The notes under the pieces were generated by a model. The model was not told the DNA's origin and searched no databases. It worked only from the letters and a program-made list of their open reading frames with translations. 64,000 nt of DNA from Vanilla planifolia (taxonomy: Eukaryota > Streptophyta > Magnoliopsida > Asparagales > Orchidaceae): the NCBI GenBank assembly GCA_023846275.1, contig CM043872.1, forward strand, positions 24,537,670 through 24,601,669, given 5' to 3'. A program made the position numbers and the translations under genes. Positions 52,271 through 64,000 of the stretch are shown piece by piece; the first letter of the stretch is position 1; every line of letters begins with the position of its first letter.

Positions 52271-52993
52271 ATGGAACATGACTTGTGCGACACGAGTCTT
52301 CGCCTGGGGATAGGACGCCTCAGATTCTTCGCTGACGACGGCCGCCGGGTTGTGCTGAAGCCTCCAGAGAAGCTTCTTGATCCCCTGTGTCCTCCCTGCA
52401 TCAACGAGGAAGAAGAAGATCGTCCCAAGACATCTTCCATGAAGGAAAGGAGCAGCCTTCATGTCCACAGCAAGAGGACGAAGAAGCTTCGGCTCTCCAA
52501 GGAGCAGTCCGACCTCCTCGAGGCAAGCTTCCGATCCCAACGCTCCGTCACTTCCTTGCAGAAGCAACAGCTTGCGTTAAAGCTCGGCCTTCTTCCTCGC
52601 CAGGTGGAGGTTTGGTTCCAAAACAGGAGGGCAAGGTATAGTGAATCCTAAACCAAAACCAAGTTTGAAAAAGTCTTTTGAAAAGCAGAAAGCGAACAGG
52701 ACTAATATGTTGACATAAACCAACTTAGAATCATTATTAAAACATATGCATATTTGTGCATTTGTATATTCAAATTTGATGGCTTAGAAATTAACACCAA
52801 ACTCGTCAACGAGTGCAGGACGAAGGTAAAACAGATAGAAGTGGAGTGTGAGCTGCTTGGGAAGTGGTGTAAGGAGTTGACGGACCAGAATCAGAAGCTC
52901 CTGGAGGAGATGGAGAAGCTAAGGCTCCAAATCAAGCTATCAAAGATGGAATCCATTAGGTTGTGCCCATCGTGTTCGAAGTTGATTGCTTAG
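52271..52993 (+). CDS. Homeodomain-leucine zipper transcription factor, class II
   Basis: Two exons, 52271-52635 and 52819-52993, with a 183-nt GT-AG phase-2 intron (donor AG|GTATAG, acceptor GTGCAG|G). It falls just after the homeodomain's NRRA, inside a split Arg codon. The product has 179 residues. An N-terminal LRLGI (10-14) resembles the repressive LxLxL EAR motif. The homeodomain spans about 67-124, with [17 protein letters not shown] and recognition helix [12 protein letters not shown]. The zipper follows without a gap, with heptad residues I128, L135, L142, L149 and L156. The end, [10 protein letters not shown], carries the class II CPSC redox motif (171-174), but the usual following Glu is Ser. 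Class II HD-Zips dimerise, bind CAATNATTG-type sites in the nucleus and mostly repress in shade, auxin and polarity responses. It is shorter than typical members (often 200-300 residues) because the N-terminal and post-zipper regions are brief. The ATG has an ACAAAATGG context. Confidence 0.93.
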
Positions 52994-54985
52994 CTACCAG
53001 CAACTAAGTGTTTCTTTTGCTTCTAGTGAGCTTGCTTGCTAGATATGTATGTTTTCTTTCACCAAAACATACAATTTTAAATTTTACAATCTTATATCAA
53101 ACATAACAGTGCTATATAATTTAGGTAGAGAGTTATTTTGTCTCAAAATTTGTTGAGGAATAATAGATTGTTCAAAACAAACAAGTTTTCTTAGATTAGT
53201 ATAAATTCATTTAATCAAATAATTAATATAGATATTTTTAAAAAATATTAAAATTACTTGTCCTTTTACCAAGAACTTCTTTCTAAGCCCTCTTTGTTAA
53301 ACTTTAAAACAAATTCATAAGCTATTTGCAAATAAATCCTATATCATAAGAAGAATGTTGGGTCTTGTTTCTTGCATGTATTTATAAATTATCAATCAGG
53401 TTTGATTTTTAAGCGAAGGAAATTATAAGGCAACGACTTGTATTCGCCAATCTCCATGCATCACTATGACATAAAAAAAAGGACTTCAAATAACTAGAGA
53501 TAGATAGTTATAATTAATTAACAATGATGCCAACCAATGACCAAGTGTTTAAATAGTCTATTGAGAATTTTTCATGGCTCCTTAGAAGACTGCTACACCA
53601 AATCCTATCCAACGAACTCCCATCTCCAACATGTAGTTCGGTGATCAAATCAATTAGCCTATAAGTGACGTCGAAGATGATGGTGAGGATGAAGACAGAT
53701 TAGGCATGCTGGAAGATAGTGTTACTCATGTGGGAACAATAAATATACAATAATTTGTGAGTGTGAAAAGGAGGTGGTTGTGAGATTGCTTGGAGTTGTT
53801 AATGGATTGATAAAAATAAATTTTAGTGTGAAAGAGAAGAAATTAAGATAAAAAGAAAAACTAAAGATAAAAAAGGAAAAAATAACCAATCTCTTATTGG
53901 GGGGTTAAAGAAAGGGAGATGTGATGTTCATGATTTCTCTACTTATAAATCAAAATAGAAAATAAAAAACTGTTATTTAAAAATTCATTTTTTTATCTTA
54001 AAATTTTATTTATTTTAAAATAGAAATCTATAGTATATAAATGTATATATAATTTTCATATTAAAGACCTCCATATTAATTTTAAAAGTTAAGTAAAAAA
54101 CTTTTATTTTGCAACAGAATTAAATCTTATTTTATGCCAAATTTTAAAGAAAGAATAACTAATTTTCGTCATAAAATTAACAAAATAAATCATATTTTTC
54201 TTAATAGATTAACTGAAATAATATTTTAATCTTATTATAACAACTCTAATATATGATCACCAAAAAATATTAAATAAAAATTCTTAATGTTATGTCATCC
54301 TCTTTTGTAGTTATCTCATAAAATCTTGTCACGTGTATCATGTTTTAGGTATAATTGTTAAATGTCAAAAAAAGTTAAATAAACTAATACTAATTTAGTT
54401 AATAAAATGAATAAAACATGCATACAAAACGTTTTATGTTTGAATTATATCATATGCTTAATCAAGTGAAATATCATAGCATATAAAACATAATAAATCG
54501 ATAATGGAAATAAGTTTGTCAATGAAATCTCACTATTATATGTCTCTATGCAATGGATGTTATCTTTTGCCTTTTTATTATTTTTAATTATCATCAAAGG
54601 TCTTTTTACTGTTTAGTTGACAATTTCTTCTTATTACATTGATTTAACCCATCATATCATATGATATACTCTTAAGTGCTCTATTTTGCATGAATATCTT
54701 ATCATATTTCATTAAATAATATCATGCACTCTCGATGTCCCTTCTAGCTTAATTAAAGCTTGTTTTTTTAGTTTTTATATGTTAAGTTTATTTATTTATT
54801 GAGAGATATAACATAAGCTACACTCTCATTAGCCTATTTGGCATGAGAAATAGATTTTATTCATTTCTTATTTTAAATTTTTTTACAATAAATATTTTAT
54901 TAAATCTTTTTTAATTTTTTTAAAGTAAAAAATTTGTCAAAAATTAGTACAAACTAATTTATATTTTTATGCAATTCCAAGTATA
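52994..54985. other. HD-Zip downstream region and AT-rich intergenic DNA
   Basis: The first few hundred bases are presumably the 3' untranslated region. Positions 53.4-53.95 kb have moderate complexity, but no frame of note. Nothing else is supported. Confidence 0.5.
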
Positions 54986-55365
54986 AGGGCCCCACTTCAT
55001 TATCTATTGAACAAGGCATAAAATTAAAAGTAATACTCCATTAAATAAATAGATGAAGTCACAAAAACACATCTTAAAATGAATTAAATATAAGCTGAAC
55101 TTTATGAAATTATAGATCTTTTATGAGCATAATTTTCATAATTAAAATTATATATAAATTCTTAAAAATTAAAATTTAATTGTTTTGATTTCTTAAAATT
55201 ATAAACTTAAAATTATTAAAATTGTATTTAAGAATTCTTTCTATTGATGTGCTTAAATATTATTTTGAAACAATCTTAAGTTTGTGACACACTTCCTAAT
55301 ATTTTTATTATTATTTTAATATTTATATATACAAATAATAGTTTTTAAAAAATGACTTGATCAAG
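54986..55365. repeat. Left LTR-like repeat
   Basis: Pairs with 56880-57256 at similar length and in the same orientation. A further local duplication follows it: ACTTGATCAAG...TTGATTTTGGGATT (about 55353) and ACTTGATTTAT...TTGATTCTAGAAATT (about 55543). Confidence 0.55.
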
Positions 55366-56055
55366 TTTAATTATACATGATCACAAACGTTTTTGCTTGA
55401 TTTTGGGATTTGAAGAGAGATTAAGGATTGTTATAATATTCCTTCACAAAAGTTTATTGTGAAATTTTTAAAAAGTCTGCTCATTGTCATATCAACTTAT
55501 TATTCTGTATAAACAATATCATTTAAGATATTGCTTTTATCACTTGATTTATACTTGATCACAATCCAATTTACTTGATTCTAGAAATTATCATATCTTA
55601 ATCTTTTTTAAAATCAGAGTTGTTACAATATTCTCTTATTGTAGAGCATTCATCTCGAAATCTTAGAAAAGTGTTAAACTTATATAATTCTCACAATTTT
55701 GTTTCGAAACAACTTCTCTTCATATTAGATTTCTCACTAAAATATCCTTTCTTGAAGTACTTTATTTCTATTATAAGTAAATATTTAAGATTTTAGAGAA
55801 CTTCCTATCTTAAATTTATTTCTCATCTTTCACATATTTTTTTACTCTAACATTATTCTCATATGATATGTTAACCCTTAGCAATTCCTTTAACAGATGC
55901 AATCAACCATTTATTTTAATGATTATATTTATAGATATAAACAAATGAAATACTCTGCAAATAAATCAAACCATAATTGATAAATGTTTGTACGTATAAT
56001 GTACTTATAATGTCATCAGGGGATCAATGATCCTTCAATTGAGTGATAGAATAAA

Positions 56056-56565
56056 TCATGTTTGTCCTCTATTGTTAGGTGTATTGCCTCTACCATTACC
56101 TCTAAACATTAAAGATGATTTCATTGCTTTCTCCTTATTTATTATGTCTTTATCTCCACTCATAGATGTCTCAATAGCCTTTAATTCCATTGGCTTGGGA
56201 CAATTTTTTGAAATATGTCCCAATTCCTTACGAGTGTAGAATTTTATTTGTTTGATTATATTCAATTTATATTTTTCTCGATGTTCTTTTCTACATTTAT
56301 TGAACTTATTAGCCTTAATGGATATGGTATCAATTTGACTATTATTTGGACCTTCTAGATTACAATTAATTTCATTAAACTTTTTCTTGCAAGAATTACT
56401 ATAGCTTCCTCTACCCCTTTCAAATACCTTGCTTTTGTTATCATACGTAATAGCAGTTGATCCAATAATCAATCTTGCTTGTCTACTCATTGTAGTCACA
56501 TGCCATAGTTTTTTTATATAACATATCTTAACTTGATCCCTCTCCCTAAATATACCATTCTTCAA
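56056..56565 (-). pseudogene. Retrotransposon gag fragment with degenerate zinc knuckle
   Basis: A minus-strand frame of 169 codons, Lys/Asn-rich as gag proteins are. The segment FYTRKELGHISKNC follows the CCHC nucleic-acid-binding spacing C-X2-C-X4-H-X4-C. The first two cysteines are replaced (Phe and Arg), while the His and last Cys remain, so zinc binding is presumably lost. A second eroded knuckle-like stretch, NKCRKEHREK, precedes it, and an RGRGSYSNS basic stretch lies earlier. The family is probably Copia-type from the shape of the knuckle region, but protease, integrase and reverse transcriptase are not present. It is best read as a non-functional remnant inside the element bounded by the two LTR-like repeats. 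Confidence 0.6.
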
Positions 56566-56879
56566 CTAAATTTATCATAAACTTCAAACCTAAGTAACCC
56601 ATGTCTTGTTAATTGGCTATAGGGTCTAGTTATCCAATTTTCATTCTTCTAACCTATTTCTAGTTATTTTTTTTCTTTTCCTTTATCTTTATCACCAAAC
56701 TCCTCTTTATCCATAATAGTTAACAGATTTTATTCTTTTAATATAACAACATTCCTATATATAAACACTTATAATAAAAATTGAATTTATATAAAAATAT
56801 AAATACATGTGCTATATTAGTATCTTCACTCTCAAATCTCACCTAATTTTGAACCAAAATTTTGATTTCAAATTTTCAA

Positions 56880-57256
56880 GGCCCCGCCACATAATTTACT
56901 AAACAAAATATAAAATCAGAAATAATATATAATTAAATCAATAATAAAGAAAAAATGTTTTACAAACTTAATTAGACCTAAGCTAAAATGTATAAAATTA
57001 TAAATTTATCCTAAGTATAATTTTGAAAATTATAATTACATGTAATTCCTTAAAAATGCAAAATTAATTTTCTAAGTTTTAAAAATTTCAAACCAAATGT
57101 CATTGAGTTTTCTTGAAGAGTTTTTTTATTGATATGCTTAAATATTATTTTTTTTACTAAATTTAAGTTTATGACATGCAAACCAATATTCTATTATTAT
57201 GTTGATATTTTTATATGTAAATAATATATCTTAAAAGATTGTCTTGACTTGATTTT
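56880..57256. repeat. Right LTR-like repeat
   Basis: Counterpart of 54986-55365. If the gag frame defines orientation, this is the upstream (5') LTR of a minus-strand element, about 315 bases from the frame's start, a plausible leader length. Confidence 0.55.
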
Positions 57257-57260
57257 AAGT

Positions 57261-57767
57261 CCTCTTTCATCTTGATCTATATAAAAATAAAAAAAAATTA
57301 TACCAAGTTATATAAATAAATAATTTTTTCAAACATGAACATATGAAACAAATCATAACATTATCAATCAAGATTAACATATATATATAAATATTATTTG
57401 TATTTAAATAAGTACTATCATATGACTATTTGATTCAAATAAATCGTTTTTGCCAACATGTCACTACTAGCAATACAACAAGTGTATAAAGCATGCAAAA
57501 AAAATGTAAGGTACCAATTAATACGTGGAGCATATGACGCAATGATGAAATATCACCTAAAAACTTTTCTATTCTTTCTATTCTTAAGTGTCTTGATTTC
57601 AATTATCAACATAACAATCAATTGAATAAAAGTTATATAGGAAGCTTATCTCTCTCTCTCCTTGAATAGGCTCCCCAATGTCTCTCACTATTCTTCACGC
57701 ACTATAACATTTGTTTTTCACGTTTTTCTATTTTTTTTTTCAAAAATATCTAAAGTATTATATCTCT

Positions 57768-57825
<58 letters not shown>

Positions 57826-60800
57826 ATTCTAACTTTTGCCATTAGAATATTTTAATTTTTTAATTTTATTTAATATTTTAAATATTTTTTTCTTTCAATA
57901 ATTAATTTTTATATTAATATTGGGCTTCTTATTTTGTAATCACCGCACTTCATATCATCATTGAAATACTTTTATCCTAAATTTATTTAGGGTCTATAAA
58001 TATTTGTTTAGTTTTATAAGTTTTTAAAAATTATTTAGTATTTATCTTAAATTTTTTTAATCAATTTCAATTCTATGATTAAATTATTTTTAAATTTTAC
58101 AAACCTTGAATCATTTATTTTAATGAATAAGCATCTCTTATTTTTAATGTTTTATCATCACTGAGTTTCAAATAAATCATGCTTATATTTTTTATGTTTG
58201 TTTTTCTCATTTTAAGGGCACAGCTCCTTCTTTGATATATGATATTTTTAAAAATAGTAATTGATAAAAAAACTCTCAAAATCGTAAAACATAATTTATT
58301 TTAATTATGTAATTTTCATATAATTTGGTAATTGTTCTCCTTTTTAAATGTTATGATTCATTCTCTTTGATTTTAATGGAGACAAAAAAAAAAAATTCAA
58401 ACTGTTGTTATGTGTTAAAGGAGAAGAAATGTAGGCTCATGTATTGGGTTGCATATAAAAAGGGAAGTATGAATGCTTTTTATCAAAAATTTATCTCAAA
58501 TCATTATTTTTTTATTCTAGTTAAGCCATTATTTATCCTAAATAGCTTAAACTAATTTAAACAAATTTTAAATTACACATGAACAACTCAAATAGCATGA
58601 ACTACATTTAAAAGTAATTAGATGTCTTAGACATTATTGACAAAGAAAAAGCATATGAAAACATAATCATTTTAAAGAGCACAAGCATAATAGAGAGAAG
58701 AAAGATAGTTCTAAGAAGAACAAAGCATAAATTTTATTGTGACAATCTTTTTAAATAATAAAAAAGCTATTTTAATAATGAAACACACAAGCATTACCAT
58801 GTTTTTTTTTCTCTCGAGCACAACATGGCTTTTAGAGCTCTAGTACACAAACTATTAACCAACAACAGCATAATCAGTTCATAATGATGTTATCACCTTT
58901 AATGTTATAACCCAATAGTGGTTATTAAATCAATGGCCATCATTACAAATATATTCTACCTAGTAGGAAATATGGTTGCTCAATATGAGGAATCTATGGC
59001 ACATTAAGGGCTTTTTAATGATTAGAATACGCAAATTATGCCAGAATTTTTTCAGTATAACTTCTTTGCACTTAACAAGTATGTATATAATATTCTTGTA
59101 TTTAATGAGTCAAGTGCTAAGTTATTTTGAGCATATGCTCCCTTCCTTCCATATGTAGAAATGGAGAATATCATGAAAGATGATACTCCCCATTCCATGC
59201 TTAACAACTCTTTTATATTTTTATTTTTCAAGCTCATGTTGTGCATAATTTTTTACAATCAAATCATTAGTACTTATTGAAAAACAAGTATAATATAATA
59301 AATCAATTTATAAATTAAAGAAATATTTTTTACTATATTGTAATATCATGCATAATAAATGAGTAATACATTAAATCAAAATATAAATAAAAAAATTCTT
59401 CTTATCATAAAATAAACTATTATACAATCACAGATATCATAGCTAACACATCTAAATAAGCACAAAGTGAAATATTAGACGTTCAACATAAATCAACATA
59501 TCAAAATAACCAAAATATACAATATGTGCATCATAAAATTATGCTATCTTTATATTCTTAAAGAGTGCTATTTTATTTTCATTGAGTTTTTAGAATGATT
59601 GAATTGTGTTTTTTATGTCACCATACATTTGTTATTACTATACCATTTAATTTGCTAAAATTTTTTCTAAATTCTTGTGACTTTATCAAATAGATCAAAA
59701 GAAAAATAGTTCTATGTTTGATTTGTCAATTAAAATATATGATTGGGCTTTGAGTATAAAATAGCCATTGAAATTCAAAAAAAAAAAAAAAAAAGAAAAA
59801 AGAAAAGCAAAAACTCATTCTAAAACAACCGAATGAAATAAAGCTACCTTTAAATTAATATTTGTTCTTGAACTCTCAAAGTTAATCACTTTTTACTTAA
59901 AATTTACATATTAATTTAAATTAAATAGCATCATATTTTAAATTGAATATATATATTTTAGAATTAAATCAAAATTGTTCTTCATATTCAAGATCATTAC
60001 AAAATACATAAAACATATTTATAATAAAGCTTATTTAAGAAGCTTTATGCGATCATAACTCTCCTACCTTTATTATATTATTGTTGAAATTTTGTTGAAA
60101 ATGCTTTTCTATTACTACAAATTTTTATATTTTTTTATAGCTCAACTTTAGCCAATCAACACAGCGTTATTCAATCATAGTTTCTATAATGCACTTATTT
60201 TACATTTTACATTTTACATTTTCACATTGAACATTCTCAATATTGTTTTTTCAATAATTGCGTCAAAAGATTGAAAAACTTACCTTAAAGTTGTCTTAGG
60301 AAAGACGAAAATAACGTTGGATTGGATTTCTGCCGTCGTAACTTCACATCTCGCGGAAGAATACACAGCACTAGGGAAATGGACATTAGACAATGGAGCA
60401 GGGCACCGACCATGAAAAAAGATCGTCCACGCTATCGTCTGAACGATGGGAGCGAAGGAAATTTGTGGTAAATTTTAGGAAAATTCTAACATATTAACGA
60501 CCAAAATTTGGAAAATTCTTTCTTTTTTTCTTTTTCAGAAGCAAAACCGAATCTTGTTGATTATTTTGCCAAATAACAGCACTTAGGCATGAAGCATGTT
60601 TTTTTCCTTTCCCACGCTGCATGACCATAATAATGTGGTTTGATTTTCTTACTTGAAAAGAAATTGTAGGCTTAATAATTAACCTATTGGAGACTATTCC
60701 CACTGAGTCACCATGTTTGCACTTTTTTTAAAATATAATTTTTTATGAAAATAGTTTTTTAAAAGTAATTAAATAATTATCTGATTGTATTTTAAAATAT

Positions 60801-63316
60801 ATTTTTAATTAAAAAAAATATAACATAGTTTTATTCTTTTTAAAAAAACATAAAAATATTTTGTTTTTTTACATTATATATTAAATTAATCATGTATATT
60901 AAAAAATGCTTTTTGTGGTGAAAAAGCATATCAAATAAAATTTTGAATGATATTTGCTTGAAATTTGTGGAAAGTTGTTGAAAACATTTTTTATATTGCA
61001 TCTTCGTACAAAATTATAAATTTTCAATTATAGTTGGAACAATTATAAAATGTCATTTGAATAATATTTTTTTTCATGAAGTTCTAGAAGTTCACAAAGA
61101 ATGCATCAAATTTTTAAAATGATTTTATTCGAAATGACTAATTATGATGATTTTGGGATATAGAATTTGAAAGTTTGAAGGTGGAGCAAATGCTTTTCAG
61201 TGAATAGATTGAGTGATTTTTAGAAGAGAATGTTACACTTAGGAAATTATAAAAAATAAAAAATTTTGTTGCTTGAGAGTTGGTTGTTGGTAGAACATTT
61301 GGGAGGTTAGCCATGAAGAGAAGAAAGGAGTTTTAAGGAAACGTCTTACTATTGTTGTGGAAGAAGAGATTTTTGAAAATCCTTTGTAAAAGCCAAGGTA
61401 AAGAAGAAAAAAGAAATGAGTTAGGAAAGAGTCTTGAAAATAGAAAAATTTCAAATTGTGGCAACTGTAGATGAGAAAATGTTAGATGATACATCTAAAT
61501 AGTATATTTGGTTGACGAATGTGAGATTTTTAATAAAAAAAATTTATTTTTAAAAACTATATTTGTGAAGATTTGTTTGTTTTTTTATTGATTTTTAATG
61601 TGATGAATAATCTTCTTTAACATTGTTAAAACTTTTGTATGATTTTATTAGAATTTCTTAAACATGTTTGGATTTAGTTTTAATGTCATATTATGCTTAT
61701 CTTATTATATATTTTTTCTATATGTGAATTGATTCAAAATTTTTCTTTAAATTGTTGCATTTGTAATTATCAAATGAAACATGTTTATTGTGTTAATTTT
61801 GAAGAAAAAAGAGAGAACATTTTATATGAACTTAAAAAAATGTTAGCTTAAATCATTTGAAAGAAGAGATATAAGTCATATAAACTCGGTGGTAGCAATT
61901 CTTATTTGACAAAATCTCTATATACTTAAAAAGGAGTTATTCTATTGAAGAGATAACTAGCTTGGTCATATAAACTTATAAGATAATTTTATTCGATAGA
62001 GCCCAAATATAATAATAAAAGATCAATCTTAGATAAAATAACTTGTAAACTAAAAATCTTTTAGATATGTGTTTATATAATATAACTGAATAAATATATT
62101 ATATTTAAATTTCTAGATTTTAAAATGTAAGAACTTTCATTATATAATGATATTTTGGTAGACTAGGTTGTGATGGTCGTATTATGTATATGAACTATAA
62201 AAGAGGGAAGAGATTATACAATATTATAGAAAAATACTAGAGTCTAATGAAACAAATTTTATTAAAATCTATTGTGAATTAGAGATTTAATCAATATTCG
62301 AGATTTTATGACTAAATGATATTAAATTCTTTAATCAAAGGTTATTTGTAGTTAGATAAGCTTAAAGGAATAGGAGAAGATCTTTGGAATCTCTTTTGCA
62401 ACCTAGGTTACTAGCGATTATGAAGAGAAAGAAATTTGCATGTATAAGGGAAGGATTGTAGATAAGGTTTCAATCAAGGAAGAAGAAACATAAACAAAAT
62501 CTTAAATTACAATTTAAGATTTGTTTCTCCCATTTAGTTTTCAGTGTTAATGGCTTTATGAAGTCTTGGAAAGAATTATGTTTGTATAAGGGTGCATCAA
62601 TGAGTGGGAATGGTTTACAAGAGTTTTGTGATATTAATTGAGTTCATAAATGAATTGTAACCAAATAAAACCTCAGCTATAAATAAAATTTGTAGTGTCA
62701 CATTGTTAGAAATCAAATTCTTCAATCAGAATTTTATTAAAGCCCTAGAGAAGAAAGATAATTATGTCAAGCATTCGTAAAATGATCTAACAAAGTGACT
62801 AAAATTTGGGTTGTGAGCATCAAATGGTCCCATGGGAATTGAGGAAAGATAAAACTAAGTATCAAATATATTAAATGACTAATAAGAGGGACTAGATATT
62901 TTGATGGCAGTAATGAATAGTCTAATGATAAGAAGCTGGTTAGGTATAAGGAGTTTCATTAAATTTTAAGATAATAAATAAACATAATAGAACATGAGAG
63001 TCAAAAATAAATTTTAATATAATATAAGTTCTATAAAATAATGTAACAAAAAGAAAATAAATAAAAAAAAATAAAAATACTCTAATCTAATATAATTTGG
63101 TTAAAATTTTGATATAATTTGTTATGTGTGTATGATATGATAAAATGTTAAATAATATATGATTTAATATTATTATGTGTGTGTGTGTGTGCATACACGA
63201 AAGTATACATTTCTTATGTGTTACTTATGTATTAAATTATCTAAATTTATTCTAAAATAAATTAGAAGTATATTAAAGATAATAGCATATGTGGAGTAAA
63301 TTAATATGGCATTAAG
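57261..63316. other. AT-rich intergenic DNA, no gene seen
   Basis: No gene is supported. Noted items are an A-rich run near 59779-59810, three tandem ACATTTT units near 60200-60222, and a CG-richer patch at 60300-60470 (for example CTGCCGTCGTAACTTC and CACGCTATCGTCTGAACG) with only short frames. The open frames at 58325-58555 (plus) and 60494-60703 (minus) do not resemble a known family. Confidence 0.5.
57771..57818. repeat. TA dinucleotide microsatellite
   Basis: A pure TA run of about 48 bases. Length likely variable. Confidence 0.95.
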
Positions 63317-63700
63317 TGATAATGATATCATAATGGGATGATATATGGACTTAGATGATAATGATATTATGATGAAATCGGATATAAACTTGAGTAGTAA
63401 TGATACTATAATGACATGTGATATAACCTTTAGTATTGATAAAATTATATTATTGTGAGATATAACTTTGAGTGGTGATTATGTCACAATATGTGAGAAA
63501 TAGTCTTTAGTAGTGTTGACAACACTAGAAAGTGAGATATACTCTTAGGTGGTGATGATGCTACGAGGGGGATGACATGAATCTTGAGTGATGACGATCC
63601 ACGAGGAGGTAGGAGATATGCCTTAAGTGGTGATGATATCATGATAAATACACATAACTTAGAGTAATGTTGATGTGACGATGAGAATTAACTTTGTAAT
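63317..63700. repeat. 39-bp minisatellite, about ten diverged units
   Basis: Units begin with TGATAATGATAT-like text and end with a GATATA.ACTT.GAGTG-like segment. Unit starts fall at 63317, 63356, 63395, 63434, 63473, 63511, 63550, 63589, 63628 and 63665, a 39-bp period with only one- or two-base deviations. Units are strongly diverged, with later ones richer in G and C (GATGACGATCCACGAGGAGG). Stops in the frames argue against a coding repeat although 39 is a multiple of three. Preceded at 63175-63191 by a short TG microsatellite. Confidence 0.8.
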
Positions 63701-64000
63701 ACAAGATAAGCTCTATCAAGTTGATGAATTGATTTATTTTAAAGGATTTTATTTAGTTTGTTTAGTTTTTATTTTTTAAATTCATTATGAGATGTTATGG
63801 ATCACATATATATAACATTAATGGTATCTTTTAATTTTATGTATATTTTATTTTCTTTATATTTTTTTATTAAGAATAGTATTTTCATCATTTTGCTTTC
63901 TAGTCTATGATTTTTTTGTATTTCTATAAATATGTCTTAATAGAATAGAAAATAAGGTGGTTGATTTAATAAAAAAAATAAAATTTTATGATATTTTGTG

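Larger units (their letters stand above)
54986..57260 (-). mobile_element. Eroded LTR-retroelement remnant
   Basis: Two direct repeats of about 375 bp (54986-55365 and 56880-57256) flank about 1.5 kb. Shared landmarks in order are GGCCCC.C.AC, ATTGATGTGCTTAAATATTA versus ATTGATATGCTTAAATATTA, AAGTTTGTGACA versus AAGTTTATGACA, and a GACTTGAT end. Between them, on the minus strand, lies a gag-like frame with a damaged zinc knuckle. Repeat divergence is high, so the insertion is old. The interior is too short for a full pol region, so the element is deleted or non-autonomous. No primer binding site or target-site duplication was identified. Confidence 0.5.

Noticed and set aside
52151..52567. 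Minus-strand 138-codon frame over HD-Zip exon 1
   Set aside because: Antisense shadow of the homeodomain exon.
57771..57818. TA array as a possible matrix-attachment or regulatory site
   Set aside because: A pure microsatellite with no neighbouring gene; nothing supports a function.

Overview
The window is plant nuclear DNA, almost certainly from a flowering plant. Four loci match land-plant families (OXS3-like stress regulator, group IId WRKY, SIAMESE-RELATED cell-cycle inhibitor, class II HD-Zip), and three of them carry short GT-AG introns. Coding exons are clearly richer in G+C than their surroundings, which are roughly three-quarters A+T by eye (not computed) and very poor in CG dinucleotides, as in methylated, decaying transposon-derived DNA. 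Strong exon/intergenic contrast and GC-rich first exons fit a monocot such as a banana-like or palm-like genome, but the sequence alone does not settle this.

Layout. Positions 1-5650 hold eroded repeats: a long poly-T tract, a pair of 0.7-0.85 kb direct repeats (about 1620-2470 and 3158-3885), a second shared block (about 2476-2596 and 4844-4960), and an LTR-like stretch with a TATA box near 4140. An OXS3-family gene lies on the minus strand at 8368-9064 (two exons). A GC-rich island with a strong hairpin is at 11040-11400. Repeats of about 126 bp are near 11.8-13.8 kb. A group IId WRKY gene is on the minus strand at 18878-19994 (three exons), with an upstream region that has a TATA box, a G-box and several W-boxes. 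Possible decayed coding remnants lie near 22.3 and 25.9 kb. The stretch 26-41 kb is nearly gene-free AT-rich DNA with small tandem duplications. An intronless SMR gene is on the plus strand at 41725-42036. Two unexplained GC-richer islands with open frames follow at 43.68-44.09 and 47.76-48.44 kb. A compact HD-Zip II gene is on the plus strand at 52271-52993 (two exons). The rest is AT-rich, with an LTR-retroelement remnant (54.99-57.26 kb, broken gag zinc knuckle) and a 39-bp minisatellite (63.32-63.70 kb).

The four genes do not form a pathway or cluster. Each is an independent nuclear regulator: two DNA-binding transcription factors, a probable CDK-cyclin inhibitor and a stress-tolerance or chromatin-associated protein. 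No bacterial-type operon, CRISPR array, tRNA or rRNA was seen. No clearly new system could be demonstrated. The best candidates for something undescribed are the two orphan GC-richer islands (43.7 and 47.8 kb) and the 39-bp minisatellite.
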